Origin: Myxococcales bacterium | Lineage (GTDB): Bacteria; Myxococcota_A; Polyangia; Polyangiales; Houyiibacteriaceae | Direction of reading: 5' to 3' | Assembly (NCBI GenBank): GCA_024640845.1 | Contig: JAHEEE010000008.1 | Location: 1-64,000, forward strand | DNA length: 64,000 nt | Shown: piece after piece, positions 58,597-64,000 of the stretch | How the letters are laid out: every line of letters starts with the position of its first letter | How positions within the stretch are numbered: the stretch's first letter is position 1 | Notes under the pieces: generated by a model | Databases searched by the model: none | What the model was told of the DNA's origin: nothing | The model's input: only the letters and a program-made list of their open reading frames with translations | Translations under genes and position numbers: made by a program

Positions 58597-60816
58597 TCAG
58601 GCCCTCACGAAGACGAAGGAATCGCCATCGCAGTCGATTGTGATCGTGTCGCCAGCCGTGAATTCCCGGCGGAGCAGGGCTTCCGCGAGAGGGTCTTGCA
58701 CCTCCCTTACGAGGACCCGCTTCAAGGGGCGGGCGCCGAACGCGGGCTCGTAACCCAGCTCGATCAGTCGCGATTTTGCGCTCTCGGATAACACGAGCTC
58801 GATCCCTTGCGGTTCGAGGAGCGCCCGCAGTTGCCGCAGTTGGATTTCGAGAATCGCGGCTAGCTCGTCCTTGCCGAGCCGGTCGAAGATCAGAACCTCG
58901 TCGACCCGATTTAGGAACTCCGGGCGAAAGTAATCTCGCAGGCGCTCTTCGATCTCTTCGCGCAGGTCGTCATCGGAGCCGCCGTGATCGAGGATTAGCT
59001 CGCTACCGACGTTCGAAGTCATGATGATCACCGCGTCGCGAAAGTGCGCAACACGTCCCCGAGAGTCGGTCAGCCTTCCGTCTTCGAGCACCTGCAGCAA
59101 GATGTTGAAGACATCTGGATGCGCTTTTTCTACTTCGTCGAAGAGGATCACCGAGTACGGCCGCTGCCGGACCGCTTCCGTGAGGAAGCCTCCCGCCTCG
59201 CTGTCGACGTACCCCGGCGGCGCACCGAGGAGGCGCGCGACCATGTGCTTCTCCATGAACTCGCTCATGTCGAGCCGTGTCAGCGCTGCCTCGTCGTCAA
59301 ACAAGAACTCGGCAAGCGCCTTGGCGAGCTCGGTCTTTCCGACACCCGTGGGACCGAGAAAGAGAAACGAGCCGATCGGTCTCTTGGGATCACGAAGCCC
59401 AACACGCCCGCGGCGCACCGCCTTGCTCAGCGCGTTGACCGCGTGGTCTTGGCCGACGACCCTTCTGCGAAGCCGAGCCTCCATGTCGAGCAGCTTTTCG
59501 GCCTCCTCCTCCATCATCTTGGCGGCCGGCACCCCGGTCCAAAGCGACACGACCTCGGCTACGTCCTCCGGGCCCACCGACTCGCCGGGCTCCTCGCCGC
59601 CGAGTCCGAGCTGTACGCGGGCGGCGCTCTCGTCGATCAGGTCGATGGCGCTCTTCGGCAACTCCCGACCGGCAAGGTATCGGCGCGCGAAACGCACGGC
59701 CGCCTCGACTGCAGATTGCGAGATGCGAACCCCGTGCGCGTCTTCAAACCGGGGCTTGACCCCGAGGAGAATTGCGATGGCTTCTTCTGGCGAAGGCGGT
59801 TGGATTTGGATCGGGACGAATCGCCGCGACAGAGAGCTCGCTTCGTCGTTGATGGTACGGAGCTGGTCCGGCGTGCATCGGCCGAGCGCGCGCACCTCAC
59901 CTCGGCTCAGCGCGTTTGCAAGCATGTCCCCAGCTCCTCCTTTGGTTTGCAGGAACGTCGCTAGGTCGGGGAGGAACAAGATGACCCTGCCTCCCGAGTC
60001 GCGAACAGCGTCGAGGATCGCACGCATGCGTTCTTCCAGCTCGCCTCGCAGGCGTGTGCCCGCCACGAGGGCCCCCGAGTCAAGCGCGATGATACGCCGG
60101 TCTGCAAGCATGGCGGGTACGTCCCCGGCAGCGATTCGGGATGCGAGCGCCTCGACGAGCGCCGTACGTCCGGTTCCGTTGTCGCCGACGAGCAAGGGAT
60201 TGTTTTCCTCTCGCCGCGCAAGCACTTGCAGCATGCGTCGAATCTCGTCTTCACGTCCCACGAACGGATCGAACTCCCCTTCCGCGGCCATGCGCGTGAG
60301 GTCGCGCCCGTACTCTTCGAGCACTCCGTCCGCCGCCGCGTTTCGTCTCGCTTTTCCTTTCTCATTCACGGGGTCCGCCTTGGTCAAGGCCTCACGAAGG
60401 ATGGCGCTGCTGACGCCGACCATGCGAAGCACCCTTTGAACTGGCCCCTCGGGCTCTTGCGCGCAGGCGAGTAAGAGGTTCTGCACGCTTACAGGCGCTC
60501 CGCCGTGGCGAGTTGCTTCGAGCTCGGCCCGCGACAACAGCTCGAGAAAACGCGCAGACAGATACGATTCGGTCTTCGCATCGGAAGCTCGCAATCGGCG
60601 CAGGGCCCATTCGGATTCGACCAGGACGTCGGTCGGGTCGACTCCCGAGTCGCGCAGGGCCGCTTGCGTCGCATCCGAGCGGTCGACGAGCTCGTACCAG
60701 AGGTGAATTGGCTCGACCTCCGGGTGCCGGCGGTCGTCGGCAAGCTGTTGTGCTCCGGCGACATAGCGTCGAGCGTCCGCGTCGTACGCGTCCAACCGGA
60801 GGGTGACCTGCTTCAA
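58597..60816 (-). CDS. ClpB-like AAA+ protein with degenerate first ATPase domain and no middle coiled coil
   Basis: About 739 residues. Clp N domain ~1-145. D1 (~165-400) has Walker A GDNGTGRT (211-218; the essential Lys is Arg217), a Walker B reading ILFLPDL (279-285; the usual Asp-Glu is Pro-Asp) and LSRRF for the LERRF arginine-finger region: probably not an active ATPase. D2 (~450-739) is intact and ClpB-like: GPTGVGKT (488-495), VILFDEVEKA (556-565), MTSNVGS. Only ~25 residues join D1 and D2, so the ClpB M-domain is missing, and there is no ClpP-binding IGF loop. TTG at 60816 overlaps the DUF1844 stop (TTGA). Likely a specialised unfoldase/disaggregase. Confidence 0.85.
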   Translation of the reverse strand: MKQVTLRLDAYDADARRYVAGAQQLADDRRHPEVEPIHLWYELVDRSDATQAALRDSGVDPTDVLVESEWALRRLRASDAKTESYLSARFLELLSRAELEATRHGGAPVSVQNLLLACAQEPEGPVQRVLRMVGVSSAILREALTKADPVNEKGKARRNAAADGVLEEYGRDLTRMAAEGEFDPFVGREDEIRRMLQVLARREENNPLLVGDNGTGRTALVEALASRIAAGDVPAMLADRRIIALDSGALVAGTRLRGELEERMRAILDAVRDSGGRVILFLPDLATFLQTKGGAGDMLANALSRGEVRALGRCTPDQLRTINDEASSLSRRFVPIQIQPPSPEEAIAILLGVKPRFEDAHGVRISQSAVEAAVRFARRYLAGRELPKSAIDLIDESAARVQLGLGGEEPGESVGPEDVAEVVSLWTGVPAAKMMEEEAEKLLDMEARLRRRVVGQDHAVNALSKAVRRGRVGLRDPKRPIGSFLFLGPTGVGKTELAKALAEFLFDDEAALTRLDMSEFMEKHMVARLLGAPPGYVDSEAGGFLTEAVRQRPYSVILFDEVEKAHPDVFNILLQVLEDGRLTDSRGRVAHFRDAVIIMTSNVGSELILDHGGSDDDLREEIEERLRDYFRPEFLNRVDEVLIFDRLGKDELAAILEIQLRQLRALLEPQGIELVLSESAKSRLIELGYEPAFGARPLKRVLVREVQDPLAEALLRREFTAGDTITIDCDGDSFVFVRA

Positions 60817-61091
60817 GCCTTCTTGTCCGCTTCTTTCTTCGCCGCAACGAAGCGCAGTCGCAGGTCGTAGAGGACCTCGCCAATGAGACGCTCTTCCTCT
60901 CCGGTGAGGTTGCCTTTGGTCTTCTCTTCGAGAAGCGCGATGCAATCGATCGATTGCTTCGCATGCGCGAGATTGACGGTCGTGTCCTCAGAACCCGAAA
61001 GCTCGCCGAGATTCATCAGCGCCGATGTGCTCAACGACAACACGAAGGTGTTGAAATCGATGCCCGGGGGCGTGCTGTCTTCCTCACCCAT
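60813..61091 (-). CDS. DUF1844 protein
   Basis: A 92-residue protein with the DUF1844 layout: FNTFVLSLSTSALMNLGE at the start, an amphipathic middle (NLAHAKQSIDCIALLEEKTKGNLT) and a charged C-terminal helix ending KKEADKKA. Function is unknown; the family is common in deltaproteobacterial, acidobacterial and planctomycete genomes. The ATG is 5 bp after the stop of the 59-residue gene, and its TGA overlaps the TTG of the ClpB-like gene by 4 bp. The three form one operon, so a shared function is likely. Confidence 0.87.
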   Translation of the reverse strand: MGEEDSTPPGIDFNTFVLSLSTSALMNLGELSGSEDTTVNLAHAKQSIDCIALLEEKTKGNLTGEEERLIGEVLYDLRLRFVAAKKEADKKA

Positions 61092-61096
61092 GGGAT

Positions 61097-61276
61097 CTAC
61101 TCCAGCGGCGCATCGTCGCTCGAGTCATTGGGCTCGACTTCAACGCGCTCGTATGCGCCCTCTTGGTCCGGAAGGTCGGCCAGGTGTCGCTCGTATTGCT
61201 CTTTCGTGACCAAGCCCTTCGTGATGTTGCGTTCCACGATCCGCTTGTCGACTACCTTGTCTCCCAGAGTTACCAT
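61097..61276 (-). CDS. 59-residue conserved-looking small protein
   Basis: A short gene from ATG at 61276 to TAG at 61097-61099. The product starts MVTLGDKVVDKRIVERNITK, continues GLVTKEQYERHLADLPD, and ends in an acidic tail (VEPNDSSDDAPLE). The VERNI-x-KGL-x-x-x-x-YE pattern gives a helical, strongly charged protein; I recall similar short ORFs beside DUF1844 genes in myxobacteria, but cannot verify. It is the first gene of the operon with DUF1844 and the ClpB-like gene. There is no good Shine-Dalgarno; a promoter -10 lies 7 bp before the ATG. Confidence 0.72.
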   Translation of the reverse strand: MVTLGDKVVDKRIVERNITKGLVTKEQYERHLADLPDQEGAYERVEVEPNDSSDDAPLE

Positions 61277-61283
61277 GGGCCGG

Positions 61284-61311
61284 AGTGTAAATTCGGGCTA
61301 CCGACTGTCAA
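61284..61311 (-). promoter_or_regulatory. Candidate sigma-70 promoter of the 59aa-DUF1844-Clp operon (leaderless?)
   Basis: Minus strand TTGACA (61311-61306), 16-bp spacer, TACACT (61289-61284). The -10 element ends 7 bp before the ATG at 61276, which would give an mRNA with little or no leader; the absence of a Shine-Dalgarno agrees. Confidence 0.5.
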
Positions 61312-61320
61312 ATCCCCCCT

Positions 61321-61369
61321 GGGGGTGTGACTTCTCCGCGAGCCGGCTGCACCGAAGGTTGACACCCCC
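61321..61369. repeat. Inverted repeat GGGGGTGT / ACACCCCC between divergent AAA+ operons
   Basis: GGGGGTGT (61321-61328) and ACACCCCC (61362-61369), 33 bp apart, form perfect 8-bp arms in the gap between the 59-residue gene and the Ycf46-like gene. The first arm is itself preceded by CCCCCC (61313-61318). It could be an operator for co-regulation or a hairpin. Confidence 0.35.
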
Positions 61370-61393
61370 TCGGCGACCTCCGATCCTGAAACC

Positions 61394-62899
61394 GTGCTTA
61401 GGGGGGTGCCGCCGTCCGCGGATCAGCTGCGCGAGCTCGAGATCTTGATTCGCGCGCATCATCCACTCTTGTTGGTGGATACGGTCGAGGAGGAGCGTCT
61501 CCACGTGCTGCTCGAGCACGCGGCGGAGCACACTGGGTTGCCCTTGTTCTCGTGGAACCAAGTCGACGGCCTTCGACGTGAGTTGCCGGACCCCGGCCAG
61601 ACCCCGGAGAGCGGGCCGCCTCAAAAGGCGCTTTCGTTCATCGAGCGATCGAATCTCGAGGCGATCTTTCATCTCCGCGGACTGGGCCCGTACCTTCACG
61701 AACCCGTCGTCGTCGCGCAGATCAAGAGCGTTCATAAGAAATATTTCGGGCATCGCGGTGCTCTCGTGGTGTCGGGCAGCGACCTCGATTTGCCCCCCGC
61801 GCTCGAGCACTTGTTCACGCCATTGAAACTCGAGGCGCCTTCGCCGGAGGCGTACCACGCTTTCGTGCAGGCGGTGTTGAGGGATTTGGCGAACCGCCTT
61901 CACATCGAGGTCAAACTTTCGAGTGTCGATGTCTCGCAGTTGTTAGCGGCGCTCCACGGGCTCACCTTTTTCGAGGTGCGGAAGATCATCACGCAAGCAG
62001 TGATTGAAGATGGCGTCCTAGGGCGAGAGGACCTCGCCGCCGTACTGCAGGCCAAGCGCCAGATCATCGAGCGCTCCGGCGTTCTCGAGTACTTCCCGCA
62101 CGAGCACGACATGGGCGACGTTGCGGGTCTCCGACATCTCAAAGACTGGCTCCGAAAACGTCAGGCCGCGTTCGAGGATCCGGGACGAGCCAAGGCGTAT
62201 GGCCTGTCACCCCCCAAGGGCCTCTTGCTGATCGGGGTGCAGGGATGCGGCAAGAGCTTGTGCGCAAAGGCCGTCGCCGCCGAGTGGAAGCTCCCCCTCA
62301 TCCGGCTCGACCCTTCGAATCTCTACAACCGATACGTCGGCGAGACGGAAAAGAATCTGAGGCGCGCAATCAAGCTCGCGGAGCAGATGGCGCCCGTCGT
62401 CCTGTGGATCGACGAGATCGAGAAATCGTTGTCCCAGGAAGACGCCAACGGCGGACCGGCCCAGCGGCTATTCGGCACGTTTCTCGCCTGGCTCCAGGAC
62501 AAGAAGGAGAACGTCTTCGTGATCGCCACCGCCAACGACATCTCGAAGCTCCCGCCCGAGTTGATGCGCAAGGGCCGGTTTGACGAGATCTTCTTCGTCG
62601 ACCTCCCGCAGGAAGAGGCCCGCAAGCGGATCCTGGAGATACACTTGGAGAGGCGCAAACGTGATCCGGCGAAGTTCGACATCGCGCGGCTCGTCGAGCG
62701 GACCAAAGGGTTCAGTGGCGCCGAGATCGAGCAGGCGGTCGTGTCCTCGCTCTACACGGCGTTCTCTCGCGAGGAGGACCTTACTACCGAGGCGCTCGTC
62801 GAGGAAATCGAGCTGACCAAGCCGCTCTCGGTAACGATGGCCGAACGCATCGCGGCGCTCCGGGATTGGGCCAAGGATCGGGCGGTCTTCGCGGGCTAG
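61394..62899 (+). CDS. AAA+ ATPase, Ycf46-like
   Basis: A ~501-residue protein with a long N-terminal regulatory part (~1-235) and one AAA+ domain (~240-440): Walker A GVQGCGKS, Walker B VVLWIDEIEKSL, sensor-1 FVIATAND and an arginine-rich MRKGRFDEIF. This arrangement matches cyanobacterial/plastid Ycf46 proteins, of which a role in CO2/photosynthetic regulation is known only in cyanobacteria. The start is GTG at 61394 or GTG at 61406; neither has a well-spaced Shine-Dalgarno. It is divergent from the ClpB-like operon across ~118 bp and convergent with DUF2505. Confidence 0.85.
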   Translation: MLRGVPPSADQLRELEILIRAHHPLLLVDTVEEERLHVLLEHAAEHTGLPLFSWNQVDGLRRELPDPGQTPESGPPQKALSFIERSNLEAIFHLRGLGPYLHEPVVVAQIKSVHKKYFGHRGALVVSGSDLDLPPALEHLFTPLKLEAPSPEAYHAFVQAVLRDLANRLHIEVKLSSVDVSQLLAALHGLTFFEVRKIITQAVIEDGVLGREDLAAVLQAKRQIIERSGVLEYFPHEHDMGDVAGLRHLKDWLRKRQAAFEDPGRAKAYGLSPPKGLLLIGVQGCGKSLCAKAVAAEWKLPLIRLDPSNLYNRYVGETEKNLRRAIKLAEQMAPVVLWIDEIEKSLSQEDANGGPAQRLFGTFLAWLQDKKENVFVIATANDISKLPPELMRKGRFDEIFFVDLPQEEARKRILEIHLERRKRDPAKFDIARLVERTKGFSGAEIEQAVVSSLYTAFSREEDLTTEALVEEIELTKPLSVTMAERIAALRDWAKDRAVFAG

Positions 62900-62902
62900 C
62901 CC

Positions 62903-63388
62903 TCAACCGGCGGCGTTCAGCTCGCGCTGGTTGTACTCGTGCTCGTCGCGCATGCCCTCGGCTGTGGTCTTCGCCACGAACTCCTCCAGCTTCTTGCGGA
63001 TGAGCGGAACCTTCGCGGTGACCTCGAACTCGATGTCGTACGTGCAGCCGGTCCCGTTCGGGGAGATCGTGATGTTGGAGTCGATCTTGCCTGGGGTTCC
63101 GAGGATATCGATGTGCGCCTTGCAGGTCTTCTTGTCACCTGCATCACGCCATTCGCGGCGCTCGACGATGGTGTTGGTAGAGCTGAAGAGCTTCTTGGCA
63201 AAGCCGGGTAGGTCGCTCTCGATCTCTCGCGTCGACGTGATGGTCTTCGTGCCACCTGCCTCGTCGACCTGGATCTTGATGTTCATCTCGCCCATCGCTT
63301 CGCTGCGCTTCTTGATGACCTCCGGGTCGGTCACGAAGCGGTACACCGTGTCGATGTCTTGTGTGTAGTTGATCGTCAGATGCGGCAT
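62903..63388 (-). CDS. DUF2505 (SRPBCC-like) protein
   Basis: A 161-residue protein of the DUF2505 family, related to START/SRPBCC lipid-binding folds. It begins MPHLTINYTQDIDTVYRFVTDPE, has alternating strands with a KTITSTREIESDLPGF centre, and a long C-terminal helix (KVPLIRKKLEEFVAKTTAEGM). No catalytic residues are seen; binding of a lipid or hydrophobic ligand is inferred from fold. It lies 4 bp from the convergent Ycf46-like stop and 57 bp from mgtE. Confidence 0.82.
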   Translation of the reverse strand: MPHLTINYTQDIDTVYRFVTDPEVIKKRSEAMGEMNIKIQVDEAGGTKTITSTREIESDLPGFAKKLFSSTNTIVERREWRDAGDKKTCKAHIDILGTPGKIDSNITISPNGTGCTYDIEFEVTAKVPLIRKKLEEFVAKTTAEGMRDEHEYNQRELNAAG

Positions 63389-63445
63389 CTACCAGCTCCC
63401 CTTGCGAGCCGAGAGCCTAACACGGATGCCGCCAAGATCGAGACG

Positions 63446-64000
63446 CTAGACGCCGAAGAAGGTGTGCAGAATGACCTGGGCAACCGCGAAGTAGACGATG
63501 AGTCCGAGCACATCGACGACCGAGGCGATGAAGGGGGTTGATGACACCGCGGGATCCAGCCCCACGCGTCGAATCAAAAGTGGCAGCAGCGACCCGATCA
63601 TGGTGCTCAAGGTGACGATGGCGAGAATACTGGTACCGATCGCCGTCGCCATGGCGAGCGGCTCCACCGTTTCACCGGCGAACCAGCCGCGGACAAAGCC
63701 AATGAGCCCGAGCGCGATCCCGAGAGAGAGGCCGATCAAGAGCTCGCGGCCCAGCACTTTGCCCCAGTCGGACGGTTTGAGCTCGCCGACGGCCATGGCG
63801 CGGATCACCAAGGTCGAGGATTGCGACCCCGCGTTACCCCCTGATGCGATGATCAGCGGAATGAAGAGCACGAGCTCGACGGTCGCATCCAAGATGGCTT
63901 TGTTCTTTTGAATCACGGTCGCCGTGAGGAGTTGCGCAACGAACAAGAGCACGAGCCATGAGCCGCGCTTCCACACGAACTCGGCCCAGCCCGTCTGGAA
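63446..64000 (-). CDS. mgtE: Magnesium transporter MgtE, C-terminal membrane domain (5' end outside window)
   Basis: The last ~184 codons of an MgtE-type Mg2+ channel; the frame is open to the right edge, so the cytoplasmic N and CBS domains lie outside. The visible transmembrane part has the family signature: LFIPLIIASGGNAGSQSSTLVIRAMA (TM2-3), the GRELLIGLSLGIALGLIGF helix, and DPAVSSTPFIASVVDVLGLIVYF, where the Asp residue lines the Mg2+ pathway in known MgtE. It adds a second likely Mg2+ route besides the CorA-type gene at 17897. Confidence 0.92.
   Translation of the reverse strand, partial: FQTGWAEFVWKRGSWLVLLFVAQLLTATVIQKNKAILDATVELVLFIPLIIASGGNAGSQSSTLVIRAMAVGELKPSDWGKVLGRELLIGLSLGIALGLIGFVRGWFAGETVEPLAMATAIGTSILAIVTLSTMIGSLLPLLIRRVGLDPAVSSTPFIASVVDVLGLIVYFAVAQVILHTFFGV

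Noticed and set aside
61359-61387. TTGACA-N17-GATCCT as a promoter for the Ycf46-like gene
   Set aside because: The -10 matches only 3 of 6 bases; the TTGACA also lies in the inverted repeat. Kept as a possibility only.
1-64000. rRNA, tRNA, CRISPR arrays, insertion sequences, integrases, attachment sites, riboswitches
   Set aside because: No cloverleaf-like tRNA sequence, regular spacer repeats, transposase or integrase motifs, or long terminal inverted repeats were noticed on either strand by eye; a covariance-model search was not possible.

Overview
The window is GC-rich, densely coded bacterial DNA. I see no rRNA, tRNA, insertion sequence, prophage or CRISPR array. Gene content suggests a Gram-negative, aerobic, lipid- and exopolysaccharide-rich bacterium, most likely Myxococcota (former Deltaproteobacteria). 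The signs are outer-membrane porins, lipoproteins with clear lipoboxes, sigma-54 regulation, mycobacteria-like acyltransferase, sulfotransferase and P450 genes, and a DUF1844 gene next to a 59-residue protein. Taxonomy is an inference, not a result.

Layout. (1) 1-12.3 kb: a divergent exopolysaccharide/envelope cluster. Leftward: rfbF, a PssD/PssE (Alg14/Alg13-like) glycosyltransferase pair and an exosortase E/CPBP-protease fusion. Rightward: a six-gene block (SDR epimerase, three zinc-ribbon C-methyltransferase-like proteins, a secreted beta-helix protein, a 12-repeat FG-GAP/VCBS protein), nearly all joined by 4-bp start/stop overlaps. (2) 12.3-18.9 kb: a P450 with an operator-like pair upstream, a 4-TM protein, a LysR regulator with two matching LysR boxes, a secreted protein, a UMF1 MFS transporter, a beta-carbonic anhydrase and a CorA protein. 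(3) 18.9-31.3 kb: lipid and small-molecule metabolism: GMC oxidoreductase, an FGGY kinase coupled to a sphingosine-1-phosphate-lyase-like PLP enzyme, an AtuA fusion, two sulfotransferases, and a HAD-PlsC/PlsB pair like mycobacterial Rv2483c-Rv2482c. (4) 32.0-44.3 kb: a leftward acetate/propionate module. prpE, a 55-residue membrane protein, a CbrA-like symporter-domain sensor kinase and a CbrB/NtrC-type regulator are followed by acsA, a DUF4212 subunit, a VC_2705-type symporter and a porin. A near-perfect sigma-54 promoter lies in front of acsA, beside repeated CGAAAC elements. (5) 44.4-56.1 kb: lipoproteins, alpha/beta hydrolase, serA, AI-2E and APC transporters, SlyD, a second porin, an epoxide-hydrolase-like protein, a patatin lipoprotein, a rhodanese lipoprotein and mpl. 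(6) 56.2-64.0 kb: a 49-residue ORF, an orphan molybdopterin oxidoreductase, a ClpB-like protein with a degenerate first ATPase domain, DUF1844, a 59-residue protein, a Ycf46-like AAA+ ATPase, DUF2505 and the C-terminal part of MgtE cut by the window end.

The best candidates for new biology are the sensor-kinase/symporter/sigma-54 module with its unannotated 55-residue protein, the FGGY kinase-S1P lyase pair, and the ClpB-like unfoldase with a dead D1 that lies beside DUF1844 and an AAA+ ATPase.
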